Of a stretch of DNA of 64,000 nt, positions 1 to 9,558 are shown in pieces. The DNA lies in assembly GCF_016786255.1 (NCBI RefSeq), contig NZ_JADMKT010000080.1, positions 70,796-134,795 on the forward strand. The letters are read 5' to 3'. How positions within the stretch are numbered: position 1 is the stretch's first letter; every line of letters begins with the position of its first letter. The translations under genes were made by a program, and so were the position numbers. The notes beneath the pieces were generated by a model that ran no database searches, was not told the origin of the DNA, and was given only the letters and a program-made list of their open reading frames with translations. The stretch is from Robertkochia sediminum (GTDB taxonomy: Bacteria; Bacteroidota; Bacteroidia; Flavobacteriales; Flavobacteriaceae).

Positions 1-1088
1 GGTAAGCCACCGGTCTTCTCGTATAATTCTCGTGTCCACTCTTTATTACCATGTGTTTCAAGAGGAACGGGCGACAACTGCGGGAATACCATGGCCAGTC
101 GCAAAAAGGTGAGGAGTACAACGGTGGCCGCACTTAAGCGGTAAAGCCATTTTCTAAAATGCAGGTGGTTCAGCGCGTAGCGATAGGTGAAAAGTACCAG
201 GGGGATATGAACGAGGTTTACCCATTGGATCTGTGTTTTTCGATTGAAGCTGGAGATCAGAAAAAACAGGATGAATCCGTAGAACACGGTTTTGAGTCCG
301 CGATCTACAGCATTCTTTACCGGAGCTTTCACTACCGCAAAATACACCAGCGGAAATGCCAGTCCGCCAAGGGCGATCATATTTAACAGGTAATGCAGGG
401 TAAACCGAGGGTGATAGGCACTGTTCGCTCTTTCTACCAGGTGATATCTCAGGGATACCAGGTCGTTATCGTAAAGCCACCACAGATGCGGTAGGTAGAG
501 AATGAGCGCAAGGATTATAGCTCCCCAGATCTTTCCGTCCTTAAAGTTTTGGGGTCTGGAGAGTAAGAGGAAGGTAATGAACAGGGCTCCCTGGTACTTA
601 CTGTACATCATAGCGGCCATGCAAAGGCCCATTCCAACCATGGTAAGCAGATCGGGGTTGTTGAGGTGTCTTTTATAGACCCAAACCAGTAAAATACCAA
701 AAAGGATAAGTGGGGTGTCCGGAAGCATAAAAAAGCCAAAGGCACTTAACAGGGCCAGACTTCCCGTAAACCAAAAGAACAGCCAGGGGTGTTTGCCTTT
801 GAGCGGATGGTCAACAAGGTCCCAGAGCAAAATAAGACTCAAGGCGTAGATGAATGGTGAAAAAAGACGTACCCCTGCCTCTGCCGGAAGTATGCTGCTG
901 CCCAGGTGAATGAGAAAAGCAACCATGGGAGGGTGGTCAAAATAGCCCCATGAAAGCTCCCGTGAGAAATACACATAATACGCCTCGTCCATGAGCAATT
1001 CGGTGAAAATGATCTGAAGGAGGTTGGCACCTGTAATAACGAGGATCAGGATCAGGAGTGTATTCTTGCTCTTTCTGAAAGTGCGCAT
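1..1088 (-). CDS. Glycosyltransferase family 39 (ArnT/PMT-like) membrane protein, 3' end cut by window
   Basis: Reading the minus strand from an ATG at 1088 gives an open frame of about 362 residues that runs off the window start, so the C terminus is missing. Residues 34-38 are DEAYY in the first extracytoplasmic loop, followed by WGYFDHPP at 47-54; this acidic pair and HPP motif are typical of lipid-linked-sugar dependent glycosyltransferases of the ArnT/PMT_2 group. At least seven hydrophobic segments follow. Such enzymes use polyprenyl-phosphate sugars as donors at the inner membrane. The divergent neighbour at 1218 is a polyprenol-phosphate-mannose synthase-like enzyme that could make such a donor; that link is inference. 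The acceptor is unknown. Confidence 0.85.
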   Translation of the reverse strand, partial: MRTFRKSKNTLLILILVITGANLLQIIFTELLMDEAYYVYFSRELSWGYFDHPPMVAFLIHLGSSILPAEAGVRLFSPFIYALSLILLWDLVDHPLKGKHPWLFFWFTGSLALLSAFGFFMLPDTPLILFGILLVWVYKRHLNNPDLLTMVGMGLCMAAMMYSKYQGALFITFLLLSRPQNFKDGKIWGAIILALILYLPHLWWLYDNDLVSLRYHLVERANSAYHPRFTLHYLLNMIALGGLAFPLVYFAVVKAPVKNAVDRGLKTVFYGFILFFLISSFNRKTQIQWVNLVHIPLVLFTYRYALNHLHFRKWLYRLSAATVVLLTFLRLAMVFPQLSPVPLETHGNKEWTRELYEKTGGL

Positions 1089-1190
1089 ATACCGGTTGCT
1101 TTGCTTTAAAATTAGAAAATACTTTGACCTCCGTTCCTACTTCCTATGTTGAAAATCGTAAATATTAGGTTATTTGCCTCGTATAAATAT

Positions 1191-1198
1191 TATTTTTG
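1191..1198 (+). promoter_or_regulatory. Bacteroidota -7 element (TATTTTTG) before the GT2 gene
   Basis: TATTTTTG fits the Bacteroidota -7 consensus TAnnTTTG. Transcription would begin near 1204, which is downstream of the first in-frame ATG-like codon at 1146 and upstream of the ATG at 1218. The element therefore helps decide the start of the gene. No well spaced TTG -33 element is present. Confidence 0.5.
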
Positions 1199-1217
1199 TG
1201 GGACTAACTCCAAATGG

Positions 1218-1994
1218 ATGCACGCTAAAGGTCTTGTAATTATACCCACATACAACGAAATCGAGAATGTGGAAGCCATTGTCGAAGCGGTCTTCGGGCT
1301 CAAAGAAACTTTCGATGTCCTTATTGTAGACGATAATTCACCCGACGGTACGGCCCAAAAGGTGGTGGAAATGCAGGATCGTTTTTCCGGCAGGCTTCAT
1401 CTCTTACTTCGCAAGGAGAAGCAAGGTCTGGGAAAGGCCTATATCAGCGGATTCAAGTGGGCGCTGGAAAGGGATTATGAATACCTTTTCGAAATGGATG
1501 CCGATTTCTCCCATGACCCCAATGATCTTGAACGATTGTATCGCACCTGCAAAAAGCCGGGTGTAGATATCGCTATAGGCTCCCGTTATGTGCAGGGGGT
1601 CAATGTGGTGAACTGGCCATTGAACAGGGTGCTCCTGTCTTATGGGGCCTCGTTCTATGTGAAGCTCATTACCGGGATGCGTATTCACGATCCTACGGCA
1701 GGTTTTATATGTTACAGCCGCAAGGTGATCGAGGGCATTGACCTTGACGATATACAATTTGTGGGCTATGCCTTTCAGATCGAGATGAAGTTCAGGGCTT
1801 ATACCCGTGGGTTTAAGCTGGTAGAAGTACCCATTATATTTAAGGACCGCGAGCTCGGACAGTCAAAAATGAGTGGAGCCATTATCCATGAAGCGGTGCT
1901 GGGAGTTTTAAGCATGAAGTGGAAGAGTCTCTTTAATAAAAAAGATAAATCGTATGAGCAAAATTCTTATCAAGAGTGCCAACATCGTAAATGA
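1218..1994 (+). CDS. Polyprenol-phosphate mannosyltransferase-like GT2 (DPM1 family)
   Basis: A 258-residue family 2 glycosyltransferase. The N terminus reads VIIPTYNE (residues 7-14), with the nucleotide-binding DDNSPDG at 38-44 and the metal-binding DAD at 94-96 followed by FSHDP. This is the signature of dolichyl/polyprenyl-phosphate beta-mannosyl or glucosyltransferases, which transfer a sugar from a nucleotide donor to a lipid phosphate on the cytoplasmic face of the membrane. No C-terminal membrane segments are present, so it is the soluble single-domain form. I chose the ATG at 1218 because the preceding 24 codons overlap the promoter element and do not resemble the family. The 3' end overlaps the dihydroorotase by 41 bases, so the two are probably co-transcribed. 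Confidence 0.9.
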   Translation: MHAKGLVIIPTYNEIENVEAIVEAVFGLKETFDVLIVDDNSPDGTAQKVVEMQDRFSGRLHLLLRKEKQGLGKAYISGFKWALERDYEYLFEMDADFSHDPNDLERLYRTCKKPGVDIAIGSRYVQGVNVVNWPLNRVLLSYGASFYVKLITGMRIHDPTAGFICYSRKVIEGIDLDDIQFVGYAFQIEMKFRAYTRGFKLVEVPIIFKDRELGQSKMSGAIIHEAVLGVLSMKWKSLFNKKDKSYEQNSYQECQHRK

Positions 1995-3291
1995 AGATAA
2001 GATCCTTCAGGGTGATGTCCTTATAGACGGCTATCATATTGTTGAGGTCGGTTCCGATATCAGTGGCGATAAGGCCGATACCGTTATTGATGCCAATGGC
2101 AAATACCTGTTGCCCGGAATTATCGACGACCAGGTGCATTTTCGTGAGCCCGGTCTAACCCATAAGGGAAATATCGCAACAGAGAGCCGTTCGGCCATTG
2201 CGGGTGGGGTGACCACCTTTATAGAGCAACCTAATACGAATCCGCAAACCGTTACAAGAGAAAGGCTGGAGGAGAAAATGGAGATCGCCCGTAACACCTC
2301 TTTCGCCAACTATTCTTTTATGTTCGGAGGAACCAATGACAACCTTGAAGAACTAAAAAGGCTCGACCCTAAGGCATGTGCCGGGGTGAAATTATTCCTG
2401 GGTTCTTCAACAGGGAACATGCTGGTTGATAACGAAGAGGTACTTGAAAAGATCTTTAAGAATACTGAGCTGGTGATCTCTACCCATTGTGAAGATGAGG
2501 CTACCGTAAGAGCTAACCTCGAACGCTATAAGGAGATGTATGGCGATGATATTCCGATCGCCAATCACCCCCTTATCCGTAGCGAAGAGGCGTGTTACCT
2601 GTCTTCGTCCAATGCCATTGCGCTGGCTAAGCGCACTGGTGCCAGACTACACGTTTTTCACGTTTCTACTGCTAAAGAAACAGACCTGTTCACTAATGAT
2701 ATTCCGCTGGAGGAGAAAAAGATCACTGCAGAGGTGTGTACCCACCACCTGTGGTTCTCTGATGAAGACTACGCCGAAAAAGGTACGCTCATCAAATGGA
2801 ATCCTGCAGTAAAGACCGCTGCCGACAGGGACGCGTTATGGGACGCCTTACTCGATGATCGTATCGATATTTTGGCTACCGACCACGCTCCGCATACCCT
2901 GGAAGAAAAACAGAACGTATATACCAAAGCACCATCAGGAGGGCCGTTGGTTCAGCATACCCTGGCCGCCATGCTCGAAAAGCATAAGGAAGGAAAGATC
3001 AGTATGGAGAAACTCGTTCGTAAAATGAGTCACAATCCGGCCATCCTTTTTGATATCGAAAAACGAGGATACATCAGAGAGGGGTATTACGCAGACCTGG
3101 TGCTGGTAGACCTCAATAAAGAATGGACCGTAGACAAGAGTAATATCCTTTATAAATGCCAGTGGTCTCCGTTTGAAGGTACGCGCTTTAGCAGTGCGGT
3201 CACTCATACTTTTGTGAATGGCTTCCTGGCTTATGAGAACGGTAAGTTTAACGAAGGAAGAAGGGTTAAACGACTCACTTTTAACCGCTAA
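1954..3291 (+). CDS. pyrC: Dihydroorotase (class I type)
   Basis: A 445-residue amidohydrolase that would cyclise N-carbamoyl-aspartate to dihydroorotate in pyrimidine synthesis. Visible motifs are VHFREPG (61-67), GVKLFLG with the Lys that is carboxylated in many relatives, STHCEDE, HVFHVSTA and ATDHAPH containing the catalytic Asp. The normal metal motif D-x-H-x-H reads D-D-Q-V-H here, so the first metal His is Gln. I believe this substitution is shared by other Bacteroidota dihydroorotases, but could not check. The start lies inside the upstream glycosyltransferase gene. A DUF4296 lipoprotein gene follows after 16 bases, an arrangement consistent with one operon. Confidence 0.92.
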   Translation: MSKILIKSANIVNEDKILQGDVLIDGYHIVEVGSDISGDKADTVIDANGKYLLPGIIDDQVHFREPGLTHKGNIATESRSAIAGGVTTFIEQPNTNPQTVTRERLEEKMEIARNTSFANYSFMFGGTNDNLEELKRLDPKACAGVKLFLGSSTGNMLVDNEEVLEKIFKNTELVISTHCEDEATVRANLERYKEMYGDDIPIANHPLIRSEEACYLSSSNAIALAKRTGARLHVFHVSTAKETDLFTNDIPLEEKKITAEVCTHHLWFSDEDYAEKGTLIKWNPAVKTAADRDALWDALLDDRIDILATDHAPHTLEEKQNVYTKAPSGGPLVQHTLAAMLEKHKEGKISMEKLVRKMSHNPAILFDIEKRGYIREGYYADLVLVDLNKEWTVDKSNILYKCQWSPFEGTRFSSAVTHTFVNGFLAYENGKFNEGRRVKRLTFNR

Positions 3292-3307
3292 AAAAAACAA
3301 CTGGATC

Positions 3308-3724
3308 ATGAAACATCTGGTATGGATCGTTGGCCTGCTTCTTCTGTGTTCCTGCACAGAAGAAGTGGTCAATAAACCCGAAGACCTTATCCCGGAAGAT
3401 ACGATGGTAGATATCTATTTTGACATCTCCCTGATCAATGCAGCGCGCAACAGCGGTTACGATAAGTTCAAGGAGAACGGGATCAACACAAAGGAATACC
3501 TGTACAATAAATTTGATATAGACAGTGCTCGTCTCGCTTCGAGTGCAGCGTATTACACTTCCAAACCCCTTACCCATGAAAGAATTTATACGCGGGTAGA
3601 AGAACGTCTGGACAGCCTTAAAGCAGGGCTCGATACCCAAATGGATGAGCTCAATGAACAGCGTGATAAGGTGAATGCGGCTATCGATAGTCTGGAGCAA
3701 AAAAAGGATAGTGTTAAGAAATAA
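3308..3724 (+). CDS. DUF4296 lipoprotein
   Basis: A 138-residue protein that begins MKHLVWIVGLLLLCSC, a short signal peptide ending in a lipobox-like LCSC with Cys at 14 or 16. The mature part begins with acidic residues and contains the YFDISLINAAR and YYTSKP segments typical of DUF4296, a Bacteroidota family of unknown function. The C-terminal 45 residues are charged and heptad-like, so probably coiled coil. I used the ATG at 3308; 30 upstream codons in frame overlap the dihydroorotase end and have no signal-peptide character. The next gene is convergent and 17 bases away. Confidence 0.85.
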   Translation: MKHLVWIVGLLLLCSCTEEVVNKPEDLIPEDTMVDIYFDISLINAARNSGYDKFKENGINTKEYLYNKFDIDSARLASSAAYYTSKPLTHERIYTRVEERLDSLKAGLDTQMDELNEQRDKVNAAIDSLEQKKDSVKK

Positions 3725-3741
3725 TACCTTTTCTTAAAGTC

Positions 3742-4734
3742 TTAACGGTACTTTGCAATGCGCTCAAGGGTATAGCTTATGGGGGTAAAGCTCAGGTCAA
3801 GCACTTCTTTGGCCTTGCTGTTGTCGTAAAGGGTGGTCTCTGAGGCCGAACGGGCATTGGCCCTGGTAAGCTTTGCAGGACCTCCGAAGATCGCCGTGCG
3901 AAAGCGATCCAGTCGCCATAAAATTTCCAGGATCCACGGACTCAGTTTTTTATCGGGGGCTTTGTTTCCGGTAACAGCTGCGATGCCACTAAAGAGGTCT
4001 TTATAGGACAGGTTTTCGCCTACCAGGACGAATCGTTCATTGGTGATGTTGGTGACCGTGGTAGTCATGATAGCCCGAACCACATCTTTCACGTCAACGA
4101 ATCCGGATGTTCCTCCGGGATAGTATCGCAATCCTTTGTCAACAGCGCTAAAGAACTTTTCGGTGCTGTTCTCCCATATGCCTTCTCCAAGCACGACTCC
4201 GGGGTTAAAGATCGCGCAGGGTACACCTTCCTGGGTGCCTCTCCATACTTCCATCTCTGCTCCGTATTTGGTAATGGCGTATACGTTGTTGTCTTGAGAG
4301 GGATTCCACTCGTTAGTTTCTGATATAGGCTTACCATTTATGGTACCCCCAAGGGCGGCCACACTGCTCATATATAACAATTGTTTTACCCCGTGGTCGA
4401 TACAGGCGTTAACCACATTAGCGGTGCCCTCGATATTGACCTTTCTCAGCTTGCGGTAATCCCCGGGATCAAAAGAGATGAGGGCTGCGCAATGAAATAC
4501 TTTATCTGCCCCGTTTATAGCCTGATTCAGGGTGGGGATATCGAGAATATCACCTTTAACCCAATCGATCTGACCTGCCTTTTCTGTATCGATACCTTGT
4601 TCGGTAAGAAAGTTGATCGTACGCTTGCGCTTCTCTTTATTTCTGTATAAAACCCTAACCCTGAGTTCTCTGTTTAAGAATTCAAGTAATAGATGTGAAC
4701 CGATAAGTCCTGTTCCGCCGGTGAGTAAAATCAT
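3742..4734 (-). CDS. NAD(P)-dependent epimerase/dehydratase (extended SDR)
   Basis: A 330-residue extended short-chain dehydrogenase. The Rossmann motif TGGTGLIG sits at residues 5-12, a KGDIL segment marks the adenine pocket, and SSVAALGG plus YAITK provide the catalytic Ser and Tyr-x-x-x-Lys. The closest general resemblance is to dihydroflavonol-4-reductase-like and 3-beta-HSD-like proteins, so the substrate cannot be named. It is divergent from tyrS with 112 bases between the starts, and convergent with the DUF4296 gene. It appears to be a single-gene transcription unit. Confidence 0.85.
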   Translation of the reverse strand: MILLTGGTGLIGSHLLLEFLNRELRVRVLYRNKEKRKRTINFLTEQGIDTEKAGQIDWVKGDILDIPTLNQAINGADKVFHCAALISFDPGDYRKLRKVNIEGTANVVNACIDHGVKQLLYMSSVAALGGTINGKPISETNEWNPSQDNNVYAITKYGAEMEVWRGTQEGVPCAIFNPGVVLGEGIWENSTEKFFSAVDKGLRYYPGGTSGFVDVKDVVRAIMTTTVTNITNERFVLVGENLSYKDLFSGIAAVTGNKAPDKKLSPWILEILWRLDRFRTAIFGGPAKLTRANARSASETTLYDNSKAKEVLDLSFTPISYTLERIAKYR

Positions 4735-4816
4735 AACGCCAAATTACAAATTAAATACGGGGAATTTACAAGGATATTGCCCTGGTGGTTTCCCTGTTCA
4801 AATAAATGGAAACCAT

Positions 4817-4824
4817 TATCTTTG
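4817..4824 (+). promoter_or_regulatory. Bacteroidota -7 element (TATCTTTG) before tyrS
   Basis: A perfect TAnnTTTG match 22 bases before the tyrS ATG at 4847. The -33 element is not a clear TTG. The site argues for the short start and against an upstream in-frame start at 4613, which would lie inside the divergent epimerase gene. Confidence 0.55.
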
Positions 4825-4846
4825 CGGGAGATTAAAATTAAGATCT

Positions 4847-6163
4847 ATGTCCAAGAATATAGTAGAAGAATTACAATGGAGAGGCCTGGTTCACGATATC
4901 ATGCCAGGTACTGAAGAACATTTAAATAAGGGTATGACCACAGCCTATATTGGGTTCGATCCCACTTCGGATTCCCTGCATATTGGAAGTCTTGTGCCCA
5001 TTATCCTATTGGTTCATCTGCAAAAATTCGGGCATAAGCCTGTAGCCCTTGTTGGAGGTGCTACCGGGATGATCGGAGATCCTACCGGAAAATCTGATGA
5101 GCGCAACCTGCTCGATGAAGCTACGCTCGCAAAGAACGTGGAAGGGATCAAAGGGGTGTTATCGCGCTACCTTGATTTTGATTCTTCAGCAGAGAATGCT
5201 CCCGTACTGGTAAATAACTACGACTGGATGAAGGACTTTACCTTTATCGATTTTGCGAGAGATATTGGGAAGCGTATTACCGTAAATTATATGATGGCCA
5301 AGGATTCGGTAAAGAAACGTCTTAGTGCCGAATCTGGTGTGGGAATGTCGTTCACAGAATTCACCTACCAGCTTATTCAGGGGTACGATTTTTATCACCT
5401 GTACAAGACCATGGGATGTACGCTCCAAATGGGGGGTAGTGACCAATGGGGTAATATTACCACGGGAACGGAGCTTATCAGAAGAATGTTTGCCGGTAGC
5501 GATGCTGAAGAAAGTGCTAAGGCATACGCTATGACTTGTCCGCTTATCACCAAAGCCGATGGGTCCAAGTTCGGTAAATCGGAAGGTGGGAACGTATGGC
5601 TCGATGCCACCAAGACCTCCGTATATAAGTTCTACCAGTTCTGGCTGAATACCTCCGACGAGGATGCCGAAAAATACATCAAGATCTTTACCTTCCTCGA
5701 CAGGGAAACGGTAGAAAACCTCATCCGTGAGCATAAGGAAGCTCCTCACCAGCGTTTACTTCAAAAGACTCTGGCCAAAGAGGTGACCAGCTTTGTGCAT
5801 TCTGAAGAAGAATACGAGAAAGCCGTTAAGGCATCTTCCATACTTTTCGGAAGGTCTACCTCTGAAGATCTGAAAGCACTTGATGCCACAACTTTCCTGG
5901 AAGTGTTTGACGGAGTGCCTCAGGCAGAAGTTTCCCTGGCCGATGTAGAAGCGGGGCTGGATATGATCGGTGCCCTTTCTGCCAGATCAGGATTCCTCAA
6001 ATCGAACGGGGAGGCGAGAAGAGCTCTCAAAGAAAATTCTATTTCTGTGAACCAGGAAAAGGTTAAAGAAGACTATGTCATTGGCAAAGACGATCTGATC
6101 AACGGTCAGTTCGTGTTGTTGCAACGCGGTAAGAAGAACTACTTTATCCTTAAGGCCGTATAG
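4847..6163 (+). CDS. tyrS: Tyrosine--tRNA ligase
   Basis: A 438-residue class I aminoacyl-tRNA synthetase that charges tRNA-Tyr. The HIGH-type motif is SLHIGS in the N-terminal quarter and the KMSKS-type motif is KFGKSEGG near residue 245. The GSDQWGN segment contributes to tyrosine and ATP binding. The C-terminal part from about 350 carries the S4-like RNA-binding domain of bacterial TyrRS, ending in a beta strand with [11 protein letters not shown]. Length agrees with the bacterial family (about 420-440). It is convergent with the MutS-like gene, with only 9 bases between the stops and no terminator visible. Confidence 0.97.
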   Translation: MSKNIVEELQWRGLVHDIMPGTEEHLNKGMTTAYIGFDPTSDSLHIGSLVPIILLVHLQKFGHKPVALVGGATGMIGDPTGKSDERNLLDEATLAKNVEGIKGVLSRYLDFDSSAENAPVLVNNYDWMKDFTFIDFARDIGKRITVNYMMAKDSVKKRLSAESGVGMSFTEFTYQLIQGYDFYHLYKTMGCTLQMGGSDQWGNITTGTELIRRMFAGSDAEESAKAYAMTCPLITKADGSKFGKSEGGNVWLDATKTSVYKFYQFWLNTSDEDAEKYIKIFTFLDRETVENLIREHKEAPHQRLLQKTLAKEVTSFVHSEEEYEKAVKASSILFGRSTSEDLKALDATTFLEVFDGVPQAEVSLADVEAGLDMIGALSARSGFLKSNGEARRALKENSISVNQEKVKEDYVIGKDDLINGQFVLLQRGKKNYFILKAV

Positions 6164-6172
6164 CGGTATCAG

Positions 6173-7942
6173 TTAAACGATACCCATTTTGTCAAGCAGG
6201 AACGAAGCATTCATATTGGTGCAAATGCCCGGCCTGATCTTGTAATCAAAGCGGAGTTCACTATTTTCGATATAAGCGTCAAAAAAGTAATTTTTGACGC
6301 TTTTTATTTCTTCAGCGATCTCACAAAGGCTGAGGTCGTGGGTGGCAATGATCCCGGTAGATCCGGAGTTGGCCAGGCGCTCGACGAATTTTCGTGAGCC
6401 GGCAGCCTTATCCTTGCTATTGGTGCCTTTCAGGATCTCGTCGAGGATAATGAAATATTCAGTATCCTTAAGCTCATCAACGATAAAGCGCAGCCGTTTG
6501 AGCTCGGCATAAAAGTACGAGGCTTCTTCATTGAGGGAGTCGGCGGTACGCATGCTGGTAATAAGTTTTATCGGCCTGTAGCGCGCCCGGGAGGCACATA
6601 CCGGCAAACCACAATTACCCATCACGATAAAAAGGGCTACCGTTCTGAGGAAGGTGCTTTTCCCGGCCATATTGGCCCCGGTGATCACCATGAAGTTGTG
6701 GGTGTCTATGGTCACCGGGTTACGTACCAGCTTTTCTTCAGGGATAAGCGGGTGGCCGAGAGCCTCGGCTTGGATCACTGCTCCTTCGGCGGTGATCTCC
6801 GGAAAATGATATTCGGGGTGGTTAAAGTGAAAGTTGGCCTTGGTGATGGCGGCATCAAAGAAGGCGATGGTTGTAAACCAGTGGCTCACTTCCTCCCGGT
6901 GTTCTGTAAGCCATTTCTCGATACGCAAAGCATTAAACAGGTCGGCAAGTCCCAGCGGATTAATAATGATGGCTACCAAAAGGTTATTGCGCTGGTCCAG
7001 GGCGTCGATAAGGCGGGCGAGTTTCTTTAATTTCAGAGAAGCGGTTGCTCCATTCTTAAAGGCGTACTCTTTATAGGATTGCAGCAGTGCAGAACTGAAC
7101 TCCTGATCTTCGATAGCTTCCAACAACTTTTGATACTGCCGGAAGGTGTCCTGCGTTTTGCTTATAAAGAGGCTGAGCTTACTAATACGCCCGAGAAAGA
7201 TTCCCGATATCACCAGGCCTGCTATGAACCACAACACAAAGGTTTGGGTGGTGATCGTTTGGGTCAGGGTCAGGGTCGTAAGTATAACGCTTAATAAGGT
7301 CCAAACCGCAGGAAGCCATTTCACGGATTTTGGGAGGGTTGGGCTAAAGCCGGTCACCCATTTTAAAATATCCTTTTCAGGAGTTTCACTTTTGATCATG
7401 GCAGCGTTTGCCATAAAGTCCTGTCGCCATTCGGGAAGGGCAGAGAGCTCTGCTATGGCTTCTTGTCTGAGGGGAATATCGTCAATGCTATTTGAGGCGA
7501 GCTCGCCGGCGTAGTGTTGCCTTCCCATAGCTGTAACGGTTCGGTTGCTGTATTGAAAGAAGGATCCCGGGCCAAAAAGGTCGATGTCATGACTGTAGGC
7601 GTGATGGTGATCCTTGAGGTCGTTACCCGGGTCCAGGGTTTCGGTATTTCCCCGTAGCACTTCTGTTTCGGTTTCGTTAATGCGTATCAGGTGGGCGTAT
7701 TTGCGCTTAGTGTATTTAAGGCGGGTACTGCGATTAACCAGGAAGAGAAAGAGCAGCAGTCCCGGGATCACGATCACCGCTACCTCTGCCGCTGTGTTGT
7801 GGTAGGCATAGAGGGCTCCGGAAACTGCTAAAAAAACAAGCAGCCGAAATACACTGATCCTTGCCAGTTGTGATTTGACTGCTTTATGCTTTGCCCGGAA
7901 GGTCCGGGTGCGTTCATTATAGAATTCCAGTGGTGTGATCAT
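6173..7942 (-). CDS. Membrane-anchored MutS-family ATPase
   Basis: A 589-residue protein with the C-terminal MutS ATPase: Walker A GANMAGKST near residue 420, Walker B YFIILDEILKGTNS near 500 and a GIIATHDLSLCE segment near 535. The N terminus lacks the MutS mismatch-recognition and connector domains. Instead it has two hydrophobic helices between about 30 and 70, and another hydrophobic pair between about 205 and 250. Such membrane-spanning MutS homologues occur widely in Bacteroidota and their function is not known. They should not be called mismatch-repair proteins without evidence. It stands alone between tyrS (convergent) and rpsU (upstream, same strand). Confidence 0.85.
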   Translation of the reverse strand: MITPLEFYNERTRTFRAKHKAVKSQLARISVFRLLVFLAVSGALYAYHNTAAEVAVIVIPGLLLFLFLVNRSTRLKYTKRKYAHLIRINETETEVLRGNTETLDPGNDLKDHHHAYSHDIDLFGPGSFFQYSNRTVTAMGRQHYAGELASNSIDDIPLRQEAIAELSALPEWRQDFMANAAMIKSETPEKDILKWVTGFSPTLPKSVKWLPAVWTLLSVILTTLTLTQTITTQTFVLWFIAGLVISGIFLGRISKLSLFISKTQDTFRQYQKLLEAIEDQEFSSALLQSYKEYAFKNGATASLKLKKLARLIDALDQRNNLLVAIIINPLGLADLFNALRIEKWLTEHREEVSHWFTTIAFFDAAITKANFHFNHPEYHFPEITAEGAVIQAEALGHPLIPEEKLVRNPVTIDTHNFMVITGANMAGKSTFLRTVALFIVMGNCGLPVCASRARYRPIKLITSMRTADSLNEEASYFYAELKRLRFIVDELKDTEYFIILDEILKGTNSKDKAAGSRKFVERLANSGSTGIIATHDLSLCEIAEEIKSVKNYFFDAYIENSELRFDYKIRPGICTNMNASFLLDKMGIV

Positions 7943-8004
7943 GTATCAGACTTTAGGGTAAATCTAAAGAATAATTACATGAAAACAACAGGTACTAAAG
8001 GTCC

Positions 8005-8199
8005 TTACTCTTCGAGATTTCTTAGAAACACTTCTTTGTAGGCCGCCTTTTGTTTCATTTTACGTTTGGCTACCGAGGGTTTGGTGAATTGCTGACGCTG
8101 GCGCAACTCTTGGAGGACTTTGGTCTTTTTGAACTTTCTTTTGAATCTTTTCAGGGCTCTTTCAATGCTTTCACCCTCTTTAACTGTAGTTATTAACAT
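8005..8199 (-). CDS. rpsU: 30S ribosomal protein bS21
   Basis: A 64-residue basic protein beginning MLITTVKEGESIERALKRFK, the conserved N terminus of bS21, with the basic KRKFKKTKVLQELR helix following. In Bacteroidota bS21 takes part in sequestering the anti-Shine-Dalgarno end of 16S rRNA; the near absence of Shine-Dalgarno sites in this window is consistent with that. The gene is monocistronic: 104 bases separate it from the hydroxyproline operon and 62 bases from the MutS-like gene. Confidence 0.95.
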   Translation of the reverse strand: MLITTVKEGESIERALKRFKRKFKKTKVLQELRQRQQFTKPSVAKRKMKQKAAYKEVFLRNLEE

Positions 8200-8303
8200 A
8201 TAAGAATTTTAGGTTTCCGATAGTATAAAAAAATAAATTACTTAAAATGTTAAAGAATACCAAAAATGATGTAAAAACTCCCTTTTCAGCTCATTCCAAA
8301 GGC

Positions 8304-9554
8304 TCAGAATCGTCGTCCCGGCTCAAAGGGGGTAAGGTCAAGGCTGGTGGGGCGCTCGCCCATGATCTCAGCGATGAGCTTTCCGGTGGCGGGTCCAAGG
8401 CTCCATCCCATCATGGCATGACCCGTAGCTATGGCTGCGTTTTTCAGACCCGGTAATGCGCCTATATATGGAAGTCCGTCTGGCGAAACAGGTCTTAGTC
8501 CGCATTGCGCATCCTGTTTTTCAACTTCTTCGATGTGTAGCCCGTTATAGTAGCTTGCAGATTGTACAGCTATGGCCTCTACCCTTTCTGTTCGTATGTG
8601 GTGATTGATGCCTGAAAATTCCATGGTTCCTGCAAGCCGGGTGAATCCGCTCATGGGCGTTACCGCAATTTTTGACTCGCACAGTACGGCGGGGTAGGAG
8701 ATCGGTAGCTCGCGGGATACATTAATGCGATATCCTTTTCCGGCCTGAAGGGAGAGGTTAGTGCCTGCCTGCCTGGCAAGTTTTGCGCTCCATGCTCCTG
8801 AACACACCACAAAGTGATCAGCATGAAAGGACATCTCTCCGCTATGTGCAGACTTGACGGTGCCCTTAGCGATGGTCATCCTATCGATCTCGGTATTTTT
8901 GAGGATCCTTACCCCGGCATTTTCCAGGTAGGCGATCATCTTACCCATGAATTCATCGGGGGTGGTATGGGCATCACACAGGTAATGTACCGCTCCCCTT
9001 ACCGATGGGGCTATCCCGGGCTCGAGTGCCAGCAGGGCTTCACGGTCCAGAATTTTATTTTCAAGACCTTCACGTGTTGCGATCTCAGCGACTTCGAGTT
9101 CACTGTCTGCCGCTTTCGCTGTCTTATACAGCATGAGCAATCCCTTCTTTTCGAATTGGAAGTCACCCAATTCGCCTTGTTCGTGTAGTTCAGTATACAG
9201 TTCCTTACTGAGCAGGTTGATATCCTTGATCACTGGGATGGCTTTTGCTACCTTTTGCTTTGTACTTGAGCGTTTAAAATGCCAGGCCCATTTCAGAAAG
9301 TCTGCGTCCAGTCTTGGCTGCATATAGAACGGACTCGCAGAATTGAACATCCATTTGAGTCCTTTGTTGATCATTCCGGGTGCTGCCAGCGGAATAATAT
9401 GACTGGGAGTAAGGTATCCGGCATTTACAAAGGAAGCTCCCCGGTCCATATTTCCCTTATCGATAACCGTTACCTGGTGGCCATCCTGCTGCAGGTAATA
9501 TGCGGTACAGAGGCCTATAATACCTCCACCGATAACAATAACTTCTTTTTCCAT
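8304..9554 (-). CDS. FAD-dependent D-amino acid oxidoreductase (cis-4-hydroxy-D-proline oxidase)
   Basis: A 416-residue DAO-family flavoprotein with the dinucleotide motif VIGGGIIG at residues 6-13 and a typical C-terminal GLRPVSPDGLPYIG and GHAMMGWSLGPATG. It resembles DadA-type D-amino acid dehydrogenases. Position as the last gene of the hydroxyproline operon, four bases after the epimerase stop, points to oxidation of cis-4-hydroxy-D-proline to 1-pyrroline-4-hydroxy-2-carboxylate. The electron acceptor (oxygen or the respiratory chain) cannot be told from sequence. No signal peptide is present, so it acts in the cytoplasm or at the inner face of the membrane. Confidence 0.85.
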   Translation of the reverse strand: MEKEVIVIGGGIIGLCTAYYLQQDGHQVTVIDKGNMDRGASFVNAGYLTPSHIIPLAAPGMINKGLKWMFNSASPFYMQPRLDADFLKWAWHFKRSSTKQKVAKAIPVIKDINLLSKELYTELHEQGELGDFQFEKKGLLMLYKTAKAADSELEVAEIATREGLENKILDREALLALEPGIAPSVRGAVHYLCDAHTTPDEFMGKMIAYLENAGVRILKNTEIDRMTIAKGTVKSAHSGEMSFHADHFVVCSGAWSAKLARQAGTNLSLQAGKGYRINVSRELPISYPAVLCESKIAVTPMSGFTRLAGTMEFSGINHHIRTERVEAIAVQSASYYNGLHIEEVEKQDAQCGLRPVSPDGLPYIGALPGLKNAAIATGHAMMGWSLGPATGKLIAEIMGERPTSLDLTPFEPGRRF

Positions 9555-9558
9555 AAGA

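Noticed and set aside
8247-8456. Small plus-strand open frame before and within the D-amino acid oxidoreductase gene
   Set aside because: It overlaps the 3' end of the oxidoreductase and looks like random sequence.
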